Source: Botryotinia globosa | Taxonomy: Eukaryota > Ascomycota > Leotiomycetes > Helotiales > Sclerotiniaceae | Reading direction: 5' to 3' | Assembly: GCA_014898425.1 (NCBI GenBank) | Contig: RCSZ01000016.1 | Coordinates: forward strand, 1,302,001-1,366,000 | DNA length: 64,000 nucleotides | Shown here: positions 10,438-24,398 of the stretch, in pieces | How the letters are laid out: every line of letters begins with the position of its first letter | Numbering within the stretch: the stretch's first letter is position 1 | Notes under the pieces: generated by a model | Seen by the model: only the letters and a program-made list of their open reading frames with translations | Database searches by the model: none | Told to the model about the DNA's origin: nothing | Made by a program: the position numbers and the translations under genes

Positions 10438-13400
10438 CTACTGACCTGCCAAATAGTTGGCCGCCTAACGCATTTCATGATTAGCATTTGTGTGTTCATT
10501 CTAGAACCTCGCAACCATTGAATCCAAAACCACCTGGACAGAGGAAGAAAATTGAAAAAACTCACCCTCTCCAAATTATAATCATACTTCTCCAATGCCG
10601 CCAAAGCATCATTTCGCTTATACCCCATCCCTGTAAGATTTTTCAAAATTGGATCATCATGTTCACCACCTTCTGTCAATGCTCTTCCAATTTGTGGTCT
10701 CTCAGCCGCTGCTCCAGTTAATATTGGTCCTAGGTTCCAGGTTAGCGCTTTGGGACAGTTGGGGTGGGGATAGTTGGTCTTTCCATTCCATTCTGGCAGT
10801 CGCCCACCACCACGTACGAGCGCTATGAGCCCTCGGTGTTGTCCTGGAAGAAGGGGAGGAGAGGGACGAGGAGGAGGAAATCCATCAATAGAAAATGTAT
10901 ACCTACCAGCAACTTCTGTTTCTTTCGAGGCCGTACCATTACCATTACCCTGACCAGAACCACTACCTTCAGCACTTGGTCCATCCAGACCAGCGAAAAT
11001 TGCATCCCAATCATGATTGTCGTTTACGGCAGCTGGCGCAGCAGTTTGTTGTATTGGAGACGCGGTGAAATCTCCAAATCCAGAACCGTCACCACCAAAA
11101 GCATTGCTAGAATGATCTTGTTGTTTAGATGATGGTGGACTATCAAACATGGGGTTGAAGTCATCTAACCCATTTCTTGATTCATGGATAGATGAAGCTG
11201 CATTGGCAAATTCATCATCTGCTTCACCTTCTTTGGCATCCTCAAGATCATCGAAGTCGTCACCGAAGTCGTCATCGAAGGGGACCTTGGCGGGCGGGGC
11301 TGGCTGTGTTGGGGCTCCGAAGCTAGTCTGGGGAGCGGCCGCTACAGAAGACGTAGAATGTTCAGGAGATGGGACTTCTCGAGATGGAAGCAGTCCAGAG
11401 TATTGCTGAACTTCTGAGTGTGCTTGATCACCCGAAGAAACGGCCTTATCGTAGGCAGGTGGCGAAGCTTGAGCATTAGGAGTTGGAGGATCACTGCCAG
11501 CAGTAGGAGCGGGAGCTGGTGCACTTAAAAATTCCTTTGCACTTCCAGTTGTACTACCCGCAGCATGTGATTGGACAGGACTCTCAGGGGCTTTCCTAAC
11601 TTGGTCGGGAGAAGCTGGGTTAAAGTCATCTTCAAAACCACCACCACCAAAGCCATCCTCACTAGCACTATCGCTTTCGTCATCAATTTCCAATTCCGAG
11701 ATGGGAGGGAATTCCTGGCCAAATCCAGATTGAGCTGCTACAGGTGCAGCGGTTTCCACGGAGTTTCCAGTAGTTGAGCGCTCTGGGGCCTTTCCAGAGC
11801 CACCAAATCCTGCAAAGGCTGCATCGAAGTCGTCCTTGGCGGTACCAGAACGTACAGGTTCTTTTGTAGTTGCAAATGGATCAGCGGCAGCTTGCTCACT
11901 CAAAGTAGTACCGCCAGTAGGTGTGGCAACAATGTTAGAATTATCATCGCCTGGGAAAGCTCCGGGAATTGTTTCCTTGGGATCTGTGACAGCAGGAGAT
12001 GCGGTGGATCGACGATCGATATCAGGAGAAATGGCCCTGGCTGTTATGACAGGTTCGGCTTGGCTCGGGGAAGAGAAACCGATCGGAGTGGTTCCCAGGA
12101 AGTTTGTAGGGTTATCAACTCCCGTAGGGGTATCCCCAAATCTGCTGTTTGGGGCGGAAACTTGTCGCGATGAGCTTATAGAATCATCGTGGGATGGAAA
12201 TGGCAAGTAGCTTGAGCTTATTTGTCTTGATGCAGGTATTGGTGGGGGTGCTTCGCCCGAAAGGGATGGAGTAGCAAATCCACCACTTGTTTGTGGTCGG
12301 GTTGGGAGATCTTGCTTAAAGGAAGTAGCGGGTGCTGCTGTTTCTTGATGTGGAAGGCCAGAAGTAAATGCTGGGCCGAATACATTCTCGAATGAACGGT
12401 CAGTTTGCTGCACGGGTGAGGTAGCAAAAGGAGAGCCCATATCATTATTACTTCCACCAGTTACTTGGCGCTTAAAAAATGGGTTGTTGGCGCTCATAGT
12501 AGAAGGTGCTGGACTTGCAACCGAAACTGGGCTTTGGGCTCTAGCCTGAACAGGGCTTTGGCTACGAGCTCTAGCAGCTGCTGCAAGGGTTGCAGTGTCT
12601 TCCTCAATACTTTTAGTCAAATCTGAAGCCTCACCCTTCAGCTTGTCTCGTTCACTTTCATTAGTTGCCAATTGCTTCTTGTTAATTGCGACTAAACCCT
12701 TCTGCTGACGTGCTTCGGATCTTAACTTCTCGAGCGATGGCTTTAGCTGTGCGATTTCTGCATTAACAACACGCATGCGCTCTTTCAAACTGGCGTTTTC
12801 CTGTTGATCGGCTTGGAGCGCTGTAACAATCTGCCCATGTTGAGTTTGAAGATCTACGAAAGTCGCTTCAAGCATAGCACTTTCTGTTTGAAGCTTCTTG
12901 GTCTCATTGCGCGAAGCAGTCAATCTCTCTTCTAAACTTCGCACGTCTTTAACTTCTTGCTCATACGCTGTTCTAAGTTGAGCAAGACGGGCCTCAATTT
13001 GCTGTCTCTGGGAATCGGATTGAGTGAATTCATGCTGTGTTGCGTTCCTCTGATCCTGAACTTGCTTCGTCTGTGTCACTAGATTTCCAACCTGGTTAGA
13101 TAAGTTTGCGAGTTCAGCCGTCTCGCTGGTTAGTTTGCTGCTAATTTCCGGATCATTGTCTCCAAGAAGATCCTCGCTGACTGATAGTTGCTGCGAAAAT
13201 CCTCGGGAGTTGTTAGATCCTCCAGTGGCTTGCGCGGTAAGGCTATTTCCGAATGAAGAAGATGGAATAAAAGGTTTAAAGACAGATCCCGTATGTTGTG
13301 GAGATGCCTGAATCGGAGAACTTGGGCTCAAAGGTCGAGCACCATTTCCGAAGGGATCAGTGTTCAATTGGCGATTCCCACCAAAAGATGCAGAACCTCC

Positions 13401-14915
13401 AGTCAATTGTGGTGCTTGAATAGGTGCAGGGGGTGGTGATGATAGCGCATCTAGGCCAAACAAGTCCTCGGCAGCCGACTTGGGCATTGTGGGTGGAGGA
13501 GCTTCAAAAGCTGGAGCTGTAGTCATGGGCGCCGGTCTGACTTGGTTTCGCATGCTTGGCGGAATAAGATTTGGGGGTAACGTAGCTGGTAACGAATCTC
13601 TACCATCCTTTTTACCTCGCTGCTGTCGGATGAGGTACATAGCAACGGCGAACTCATCCATGGTAAGAAAACCAGCTGAATTTATGTCGGCAAGATCCCA
13701 AATCTGTGCTAACACCTCCTCCGGAAGTTTCGATTCAGAAAAAAATGGTACAGCTTCATCTCCCGTGATAAAACCCTTACCAGATCTGTCAAGACCTTGG
13801 TAAATAGAATCGAATTTCTGTTTATCTATTGGGCTAATCACCCAATCTCCAGCGCTAGGTTGTGGGATTGGAGGCGTGAATGCAGGTCGACTGAGGGGAC
13901 TACTGGCTCTTCCATGCTGCCCACTGAATTGTCTTGGAATTGCTGACATGGCTCCATTGCCAGTAGATTGACGACTAGCAGGTCCTCTTCGTGTAGCAGC
14001 TTCATACAGACCAGCAGGAAGAATATTAGGCAAAGCTCGTAGTTGTCCAGATTTGAACGAAGCGATCAAGTGCATGGCAATCACGAACTCGGTAGATGTA
14101 AGAGCCCCTCGTTGTTCCGTGTCTGCCAAATTCCATATCCTACCTAATATCTCATTCGGTAGACCAGCGCGTTCGAATATCTGCTTGGCAAGTTCGCCTG
14201 GAAGAATGCCTCCTTGAGCCCCTGATTTCTCGAAAAGTTGAGCATATTGTGATGATTTGTCGGCGGGAAGAGGAGGGACTCGAATTGGACCAGATCCGCT
14301 GGGTTGAGGTTGTAAGGCGCTAGGGGGAGGCCCAAGGGGAGCTTGAAAGCCCCCAGTAGGGCTGATGTTACCTAAACCTCCGTCGAATTTTGGTAGTGGT
14401 CCGGGGCGTAGAGCTAATTCAGGGGTGGGATCTCGTCCAGCTTGATAATGCCCAATCAATCTTAGCACGATACCAAAGCCCGCCGGCGTCAAAAGCCCTC
14501 GATTCTCCTTATCTGCAATCTGCCATATCTAATGACCAGAAAGTTAGTTTGAAGTCGCCCATGGAGTCAACTCATTTGCGCTACACCAAGTAAAACAAGT
14601 AAGCCAAGTAAATAGCATAAGACATACCTCTCCCAAAATCCGAGGTTCCAATCTCGTCTTCTCAAAGAATTTGACTGCGACTTCTCCTGTAACAACCCCA
14701 ATACTTTCCGTATCTGCCTGTCGAAATAATTGTCCAAAGACACGCTTCTCCTCGGGACTGAGATTTAAGGCTGGTGTCGCTGGCAGCTGTTAGTACATGC
14801 ATTTATCCATCCGCAGATCCCGTATAGCTATAGCTATTGAATAACCATCCAACAGTATCCGCGACAGGCGTCAAGCTCACAAAATAAAGATCTTCTTACC
14901 TGGATCGTCGGCCAT
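10438..14915 (-). CDS. EDE1: EH-domain and UBA-domain endocytic scaffold Ede1
   Basis: Homologue of yeast Ede1 (Eps15 family), an early-arriving scaffold of clathrin-mediated endocytosis that binds NPF motifs and ubiquitinated cargo at the plasma membrane. Exons on the minus strand are 14900-14915, 14628-14779, 10907-14528, 10566-10729 and 10438-10464; together they encode 1326 residues. Three EH domains are visible at about residues 10-95, 145-235 and 288-375, each with the IW-(N/D/Q)-(L/I)AD signature and an EF-hand-like loop. A coiled coil follows (about 520-710), then a long disordered Pro/Ser/Gly-rich tail with acidic DDDFGDDFDDLED patches. A C-terminal UBA domain (about 1285-1326) contains MGY and the ending YLAG. 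The last exon is only 27 bp. The 177-bp intron at 10730-10906 is a multiple of three with no stop, so retention would add residues rather than truncate. Confidence 0.93.
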
Positions 14916-16478
<1,563 letters not shown>

Positions 16479-18288
16479 TTAGTACTCAGCATCGGCACCC
16501 TCATCACCCTCGAGAGAATCGGTCGCAACTTCTTCATAATCACGCTCCAAAGCAGCAAGATCCTCACGGGCCTCAGAGAATTCACCTTCCTCCATACCCT
16601 CACCGACATACCAATGCACGAAAGCACGCTTGGAGTACATGAGATCGAATTTGTGGGAAAGGGCGGACCATGCCTCAGCGATAGCAGTTGTGTTTGAAAG
16701 CATGCATCTTTGAAAGGGATTAGCAAAATCATTTAAAAGGGGGTTACTTTAACTTACACAGCACGGTTGACCTTAGCCAAATCACCGTTAGGCACCATTT
16801 GAGGTGGCTGGAAGCAGATACCGATCTTGAAACCAGTTGGGCACCAATCAACGAATTGAATGGTACGCTTAGTTTTAAGAGTGGCCACAGCAGCGTGAAC
16901 ATCATTTGGTACAACATCACCACGGTACAACAAGCAAGTAGCCATGTACTTTCCGTTACGTGGGTCACACTTGACCATCTGGTTGTTTGGCTCGAAGCAA
17001 GACATGGAGATTTCTTGAACGGAGTTGGCCTCGTGGGATGCCTTGGCAGCGGAAACGACTGGGGAGTAGGCAACGAGAGGGAAATGGATACGTGGGTATG
17101 GAACCAAGTTGGTCTGGAACTCGTTGAGATCAACATTGAGGGAACCGTCGAATCGGAGGGAGGCAGTGATCGAAGAAACAACTATAAAACATTAGCACGA
17201 GGCAAATTTCCTATCTCAGAAACCATCATACCTTGGGCGATCAAGCGGTTCAAGTTGACGTAGTCAGGTCTCTCGAGGCCAAGGTTCTTTCGGCAAATGT
17301 CGTAGATAGCCTCGTTATCAACCATGAAAGAACAATCGGAGTGCTCAAGAGTGGTGTGAGTGGTCAAGATGGAGTTGTATGGTTCGACGACGGAGGTAGC
17401 GGTTTGTGGTGCTGGGTAGACACAGAACTCCAACTTTACTTTCTTTCCGTAATCGACTGACAAACGCTCCATAAGAAGAGCACCGAAACCAGATCCAGTT
17501 CCACCACCGAAGGAATGGAAAACGAGGAAACCCTGGAGACCAGAGCAGTTATCGGCAACCCGGCGAACCTTATCCAATACTTGATCAATCAACTCCTTGC
17601 CAACAGTGTAATGTCCACGAGCGTAGTTGTTTGAAGCATCCTCCTTTCCTGTGATCATTTGTTCCGGATGGAACAAGTTGCGGTATGTACCGGTACGGAC
17701 CTCATCGATGACATTTGGCTCGAGATCACAGTAGATCGCACGTGGGACGTATTTTCCTTGACCTTTGTTTGAAATTTCCTGTCAGCAATCTGACCCATCA
17801 TGTTATATGTATTTGGACTGTATGCATACCGGTTTCGGAGAAGAAGGTGCTGAAGCCTTGGTCGGGGTCGGCGGCTTTACGTTCCTCGGTCAAGTATCCA
17901 TCGGGCTGTAGAGAGATGGGGTAAGTGAAGATTCGAAAGTATTCCGAAGAGTATTGCTAAGACTTGGAGATTCTTACCTGAATACCATGCTCGAGACAGT
18001 AGAGCTGCAAGAGAGAGAAAACATGTGTCAGTCACACGAGTTCCATGTCAACATCCTGCAACAACGACAGTGCGATAACATGTCTTGTCGACTTGTAAAC
18101 ATACCTCCCAGCAAGAGTTTGCGATTTGACAACCGGCTTGACCGACTATAGAGAGACCACATCAGTATATACTTCCCACCGTCAATATTGTATTTGTTTA
18201 CAAGATACCAAACAACCCCTAGTTATAGCGGTGTATAGTATGAAGAGGGCGGAAGAATCTTACCGTTGACACTAATAACTTCACGCAT
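16479..18288 (-). CDS. tubA: alpha-tubulin
   Basis: Alpha subunit of the tubulin heterodimer, which polymerises into microtubules for mitosis and hyphal transport. Seven exons on the minus strand (18264-18288, 18105-18145, 17978-18004, 17830-17905, 17232-17762, 16758-17181, 16479-16707) give 450 residues, the usual family length. Diagnostic features include the N-terminal MREVIS, GQAGCQ nucleotide loop, the tubulin signature GGGTGSG in the T4 region, the E254-type region found in alpha rather than beta subunits, and an acidic tail ending in EY, as expected for a detyrosinatable alpha-tubulin. The clustering of very short introns at the 5' end is typical of fungal tubulin genes. A divergent promoter region of about 0.7 kb separates it from the Pga1-like gene. 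Confidence 0.97.
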
Positions 18289-19021
18289 CTTGAATAGTAA
18301 ATAGGTGAAGAGGTAGATGTAGATTTGAGATTATTTAGAAGAGGAAGATGATCTTAGCAAGGAAATCTCTTGCAAGAATGTTGCTCAAATATGGTACTTT
18401 TCGGGAGGATTTGATAGTGGGGAATTAGGAAAGCACCAGGGGAAGGATGTTGAGGAATTAAAGTCGTCGCTTCTTGAAAAAGTGGAGAGAAAATAAACAA
18501 CGGGATTTTTATCTAAAGGGGCGACCGCGTTGGCGTCTTGTGTGCTAGTAAGGATTAGGAAATTATAGTCAGAGCTTCTAGAATTTACCCACTTTGATAG
18601 ATCAATTAAGCTTAGAAGGGAATAGTCGATTTGATTGATTGGTAAAAAGGTGAACTAGTGGAAAAGAATAATATGAAACACCTCGGGATACGATGGAAGG
18701 TACGGAGTAGGTAGACTGATTGACTGATTGACTGATTGACTGATTGACTGACTTCTAGAAGAAACATTGGTATATCATCCATCATACGGAGTCCAGCACA
18801 AAACATTCATCAAGGACGAACATCCATACCCAATACGAGGCCGGATCCCATACAATCCTACACCACAATTCCAAGGCGCAATCCGGCAGCACCATCCAGC
18901 TCCATACAACAAAACCCGAGAATTCCAAAAATGCGATACAACAACACAACACAGCTCCAAACCTAAAAACCACACCATCCATCCTTCCATCACACCAACC
19001 AACCAACTCACCCCCTTCAAA
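18289..19021. promoter_or_regulatory. divergent promoter region with an 8-bp microsatellite
   Basis: Shared upstream region of alpha-tubulin (minus) and the Pga1-like gene (plus). It contains about five copies of GACTGATT at 18713-18752. The open frames over 18767-19020 are out of step with any recognisable protein and are probably leader sequence. Confidence 0.5.
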
Positions 19022-19998
19022 ATGCAACCCACCACTCTCCTCCACCACCACCTACCCAATCTCCTCACTCTGCTCCTCCTAACAACCCACCTCTCCCCCG
19101 TCCACGCCAATACCGAAAAAGCCATCTTCCTCGCCCCCTCCGCCCTCAGCATCCCGCTCTCCCACCCCACCCTCTCCGATCTACACCTCCCATCTCTCAC
19201 CCCCGATCACCACACTCTGCGCACGCATATCCGCGCCGAGTTTCCCACGCCAGATGCAAAGAATGGGATTTCGTCATGGTACCTGCTTGACGGGTTGAAA
19301 GAGGGACAGCGATATGAAGTGCGAGTATGCTGGGCTGCTACGGTATGATTCTACCTCTATTCCTGTTCCGTTTCCACCTTGCACATCTCATGTTAGGATC
19401 TTATTTCACATTTCATATTCCACATTTATTATATTCCACATTTAATACACCACATCTTCCACCTTGCAACCCCCGAGATCCAAACCTCAATATTCAATAT
19501 TCTATATATATAAATCTGAATCAAGCTAATTTCTGCCTTGCCTCCCTCCCTTCTTTCCAGGATCCAACTTCATTTCAGCTTCAAACTTATGATCTTCCTA
19601 CGGTCTTCGAAACTTCGGAGTTAATCACATCTCTTGCACAATATTCCGAGTCCCATCAACCTCTATTCAACGATCTTCCCGATCCCACATCCCAAATCCA
19701 AGATCCGGATTCCAGACACAAGCATAAAGATGCTACATCATCAGCTTTATTCCTCCAGATTTATGCAGCAGCCGATTATTACACCATGAACCAAACTCTG
19801 ATGGAAAATGTTCCACCCGTTTTAATTGATATAATTCTCGATCCCTACATATTCAATCTCCTACCTCAATCATTAGTACCAACAATCGCCTATATAATTT
19901 TACTAGCTGTTGGCAGTTGGTATCTTTCCCGATACGTCATGACATGGATATGTAAAATAGGCACTGAAGACTTGAATCATGAGAAGAAAGTTTTATGA
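19022..19998 (+). CDS. PGA1: Pga1-like ER membrane protein (GPI mannosyltransferase II subunit)
   Basis: Likely the fungal partner of Gpi18 (PIG-V), which adds the second mannose of the GPI anchor in the ER lumen. Exons 19022-19342 and 19561-19998 join in frame to 252 residues, with a 218-bp intron carrying a GCTAAT branch point. A hydrophobic signal sequence occupies residues 1-30. The lumenal part has the conserved-looking SWYLLDGLKEGQRYEVRVCW block just before the intron and a following LQTYDLP block. One strong membrane segment (about residues 215-235) precedes a short basic tail. This topology and length fit Pga1. I assign it by the block pattern, not by a catalytic residue, as the family has none known. 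Confidence 0.65.
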
Positions 19999-20171
19999 AT
20001 AATCAGCAGGCTGTCATTTCCTCAAGATTAACTTCCATCAAAGAAAGCCATGCAAGTTTGCATTTACAGGACACCATATCCATTCTATCAAAAAGAGATC
20101 CAACCATCCCAAACACACCAATTTTTTAGATTGCTACCTATATTCATCATATCATAACGCGAGTAAAAGCA

Positions 20172-21911
20172 CTACCATCCTGCTTGTCCAGGATAGCCAC
20201 CTGAAGGAGGAGGAGGGTAACCACCAGATGAACCACCTTGTGAGCCATGTTGTTGATGTTGACCCTGGTGAGGATGGCTGCCGTGTGGTACAGGGGGTGG
20301 ACCACCACCATACATTTCTGGACCAGGGGGACCACCATATTGATGTTGTTGCTGTCCATGCTGCTGATTTTGAGGTGCACCATATCCAGCTGGGGAACTT
20401 GGACCAGATCCATAAGCTGGAGCTCCTGGGTATTGATTATGTTGTGATTGTGGTGCTTGTCCAAATGAAGACTGATGTTGAGGGCCACCGTATTGTGATT
20501 GTTGACCTGGGGCACCATATTCATGTTTCGGTGGCATACCATGAGATGGATTTTGTGGATCATATTGATGGGATGTAGCAGATCCTTGAGAGTAAGAAGG
20601 TGCATGTCCTTGAGAGTAGGACTGTGACGATGGACTGTGTGTAGCCCCTTGCCCATAAGATTGCTGCGCAGGAGCTGGAGAGCTGTAACTATGTTGGCTT
20701 GCACCACCTGGTTGATAGGAACTTGGAGGGGCAGCACCGGAATAGCCTCCTTGGCTTCCACCGCTGTTGTTTGAATATCCAAAGTTTCCACCACCCTGCT
20801 ATTGTAAAAGTTAGCACAACACCATAATGTATCAGAATGACTTTACTTACAGATTGACTCTGATGACCAAACATTCCTCCTAGACTTCCCATCAATCCAC
20901 TTCCACTACCTTGTCCATGTTGACCACTCTGCGAACTGGAGTGATTCTGATTCTGATTCTGATTCTGGGCATTATCTGTTTTCTTTCCACCACCCAATAG
21001 ACTGCCCATCAAAGCACCTGCGATACCAGATGATCCACCTCCGCTCGACGATTGCGAATTATTATTGTTGTGACTTGATCCAGATGATCCTCCTCCAAGG
21101 AATGAACTAGCGAGTCCGGCGATACCTGATGAACCACCTCCACTCGTCGAATGCGAATTGTTATTATTGTGGCTTGATCCGGATGACCCTCCTCCAAGGA
21201 ATGAACTAGCGAGTCCGGCGATACCTGATGAACCACCTCCACTCGTCGAATGCGAATTGTTATTATTGTGACCCGATCCAGATGATCCTCCTCCAAGGAA
21301 CGAACCGGCGAGACTGCCTAGTCCTCCCAATCCACCTTGTGAGCCGGAACTGCTACTGCTTCCACCAAGAATGCCTCCGGTTTGTTTCTTAAGATATTGG
21401 TTTGTGATGAAAGACTATTATAGAAAAAGACATTAGAATGATACACAATAAACTTCCCAAGATGAAACTTATAAGAGATAAACTCACCCCGATACCTCTC
21501 TCCCCATCACCGCCTGCATTATCCCCTCCGAATCCTCTGGCCCCATCACCGCCCATCTCCTGCGCATGGCCCTGACTTCCATTCTCTCCTGGTAATCCAT
21601 ATGGATGTTCAGTTCCCTGCGGCGTCGCTTGGGGAGTGGGGCCCGTAGGTGCAGCGTGCGTGGGTGTATCCCATTGCGAAGCTCCAGTGCTGAGTTGCAC
21701 GAAATAGTATTTCTTAGAGTTGCCGTCCCATTGGGCGATCCAACCGGATGGGAGAGGAGGAGGTGCGAAGGAAGGCCCTTCTTGGCCGGGTCTGTGGGGA
21801 TGGTGATGAGGTTAGTAATGTTCACATGTGAGCGGTGGTTGAGATGGACAGTTGAGTAAAGGGAAGGGAAAGGGAAGAAAAGTGGAGGGGTTACGTTGAA
21901 GGTCCTGTCAT
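20172..21911 (-). CDS. WW-domain protein with Gly/Ser/Asn minisatellite and Pro/Gln-rich tail
   Basis: Four exons on the minus strand (21895-21911, 21488-21791, 20851-21414, 20172-20798) give 503 residues. A single WW domain lies at about residues 18-50 (P-LPSGW...W, then YYF, then W-DTP), a module that binds proline-rich ligands. The middle carries a perfect-looking 33-residue repeat (GIAGLASSFLGGGSSG core plus an NNNN run) encoded by 99-bp DNA units (21100-21300 and neighbours). The C-terminal third is rich in Gly, Pro, Gln, Tyr and Ser, prion-like in composition. The exact function is unknown. The last acceptor is ambiguous by three bases (TAG or CAG), which changes one glutamine. Copy number of the 99-bp unit probably varies between strains. 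Confidence 0.8.
21031..21315. repeat. 99-bp coding minisatellite in the WW-protein gene
   Basis: Nearly identical units spaced 99 bp apart (for example AATGAACTAG at 21101 and 21200), about three copies, encoding 33 residues each and keeping frame. Confidence 0.9.
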
Positions 21912-22724
21912 TTTCGCAACTGTGTTTGTATTTGTGTGATGTGATGGGATTTGCGACTCGAGAGATGATGAGGTTTAAAAATCGATGGAAAAATCAAAAT
22001 CGATATCGGAATCGAAGTTGTGGAAATCAAATGGTTGTAAGAAATCAAAAGGTAGGTAGGTATGCTAGGTATGTATGTATGTCTGTTGGACAAAAGGTGG
22101 TCCGCATAGCCCCGCCACTATTTGTTCATACCTAGGTGGACCTATGTTTTATTCAGCCACACAATTGACAAGTGAATCTGACTCTTTTCTCAGCTGGACA
22201 AGGGAGGTTCGGTAGGAATTTTATATAACATGACTACTTTCTCACGAGGATTTATCATATATACAGCTGGAGGTGTATAGATATATGTGTATATAAATCT
22301 TGAGTATTTTCTTCTGTATTACTATCGTTCTTTTTCGTGTGGCGGCAATGTTTTACAACTAATTACCTATCTGGGTAAATATATAGAGGGAAACTACCCA
22401 CCATTTAGAGAGTCTCAACCAATTAAAACCCCCCCGCATTTGCTCATTTATAAGATTTGTGGCTTGAATTTTTGGTGGCCGATTTGGATGGAAAATCAAC
22501 TTTCCCATCATCGTGAATTCATCACTCAAATTGGTGAGAAACCCACCGCTGTTTAGTTTAGATAGGCAAGTGCTGTATTACTAGATACTAAGGTAGGTTA
22601 ATAGGTAAGTCATGAATCTATTGAGTCAGTTGGTATAATTTCTTCCTCTGCTTATACTTCACTCCTTTCTTCCTTTGCTGTGATCTTGACTTCGTTCTGT
22701 TGATCAACCAATCACCCTTTCATT
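21912..22724. other. divergent intergenic region, no gene seen
   Basis: Upstream regions of the WW-protein gene (minus) and the GST gene (plus). Includes short GGTAGGTA-type repeats near 22050-22080. The 89-codon frame at 22287 has no motif. Confidence 0.5.
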
Positions 22725-23601
22725 ATGTCTGCTTCACATCCAGATGCGAACCTCTTTCCACATGCCACTGGCTTGGCCGCCGAGATGGTTAAACAGCATT
22801 CTAAAGAAGAGCCAGTCAAGCTCTATGCTGGATGGGTATGCGTTCTTCCATCCCCATCCACTTTCCCATCTCCACAATCTTGCACTCACTCACTCCACCC
22901 ACCAGTTCTGTCCCTTCACTCAACGGGTGCTCCTCCTCCTCCTCGAAAAACGCATCCCCTTCCAATACATCGAAGTAAACCCATACCAAAAACCCCTATC
23001 CCTTCTCAAACTCAATCCTCGCGGTCTCATCCCCACCCTGTCCTACGAGGGCAAAGCCCTCTACGAAAGCACAATCATATGCGAGTTCCTCGAAGACGCC
23101 TATCCATCTCACTACCCTCGATTACTCACTCGCGAACCATTCGAGAGAGCCAGGTTAAAGATTTGGACCGATCACATCACATCACGTGTTGTACCGGCTT
23201 TTGATCGCTTTCTTCAGTATCAATCGGTTTCGGTGGAGGATCCTAGGTTTGTAACGATTCGCAATAGGTTTCTTACCTCACTTTATGAGTTTACGCAGGA
23301 AATGCATCCCATTGGACCTTATTTCGCAGGCAAAGAACCATGTATAGTAGATTATGTTCTTGCACCCTGGGCACTCCGTATCTGGGTCTTTGACTACTTC
23401 AAAGGGGGCCTGCATCTTGAGGTGCTAGGAGAATTGAAAGGAAGATGGGAGAAATGGGTCGAGGTTATCGAGGAGAGAAAGAGTATTCAAATGACTTTGA
23501 GTGCGACGGAATACTATTTACCTATCTATGAGAGATATGGGGATGATGCTCCACAGGTGGAGATTGGGAAGCCGATGGGAGAGGAAGGTGAATTGTTTTA
23601 A
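22725..23601 (+). CDS. glutathione S-transferase, omega-like
   Basis: Two exons (22725-22835 and 22906-23601) join in frame to 268 residues. The thioredoxin-fold domain has the redox motif FCPFTQR at residues 38-44. Cysteine 39 would be the catalytic thiol, as in omega-class GSTs, which perform thiol transfer and dehydroascorbate or glutathionyl reduction rather than classic conjugation. A cis-proline block (RGLIPTL) and the glutathione-binding LYESTIICEFLED block follow at about residues 75-100, then an all-helical C-terminal domain. Cytosolic; no targeting peptide is seen. Its neighbours are unrelated, so the substrate cannot be inferred from context. Confidence 0.88.
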
Positions 23602-23816
23602 ATGGAAGAAAGAGATAATGATAATGGGTTTCTGATTCTAGGTTTTCTAATTCTACATCTATCCCCATGAGACTTTGTGCATACGCTCAGCGTATCAAGT
23701 TCATCCTGTTAATAAACATAATATATTAACTTGAAGAAACATTCTTGAAGTCAACAGAACCTCCCTCTTCCCCTTTTCTCCGATTCTTCACCCTTCTCTC
23801 ACGTTGATTCCTAATA

Positions 23817-24398
23817 CTAATTCCCATCCGATCCTCCACTTGGTCCTCCATTCGACGGTCCATTCGAAGAAGGCGGCGATCCAGGAGAAGATCCAGGACG
23901 TGATCCTCCTCTGCTATTATCCAGTCCATTCGAAGGAGAAGAACCAGGAGAAGACCTTTGTGGTTTATTCCCATTCCCATTATTCGGTCCCGACGACGAA
24001 GCACCAGAAGGTGATCCCGAATCCCCCTTATTTCCTCTCTATATTACCGTTGTTTTCGATACCGGGAGTGCGAATCTATATCCTGTTAGTTTTTCTTTCT
24101 TTCATTCTCTGTCTTCCCAATGCTCCTCTATTCTTTTTATTCTTATCCCCCGCTTTTGAACAGAGATACACAAATAACAAAACAGAATTATAAAAAATAC
24201 CCACCCATCCACACGTCTCACCCTCTCCGTCCCAAACGCAGCACCATCCTCCTCGAAAGATTTTCCATAAACGACAAATGGTTCTCGAGCAACGAGATTC
24301 TTGGATACAGATGCCGATGCGGATGTTCCGACAGGAGCCGCGAGAACGGAGCTAGCGAATGCGACCAGCGCGTAGGTGTAGAGAGTTTGGGTGTGCAT
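23817..24398 (-). CDS. small secreted Ser/Gly/Pro-rich protein
   Basis: Exon 1 (24201-24398) starts at ATG 24398 and encodes a clear signal peptide ending in LAAP, then a mature part containing AREPFVVYGKSFEEDG. Exon 2 (23817-24038) encodes a low-complexity tail of Ser, Gly, Pro and Asn. Together they give 139 residues. The splice choice is uncertain: the in-frame donor GTATTT at 24200 keeps the tail in the Ser/Gly frame, whereas the nearby GTGGGT donor would move it into an arginine-rich frame ending at 23726. The 162-bp intron is a multiple of three. It could be a cell-wall or secreted effector-like protein; no enzyme motif is visible. Confidence 0.55.

Noticed and set aside
18767..19348. 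193-codon plus-strand ORF
   Set aside because: Only its C-terminal part, in frame with the ATG at 19022, matches the Pga1-like protein; the first 85 codons are promoter and leader sequence.
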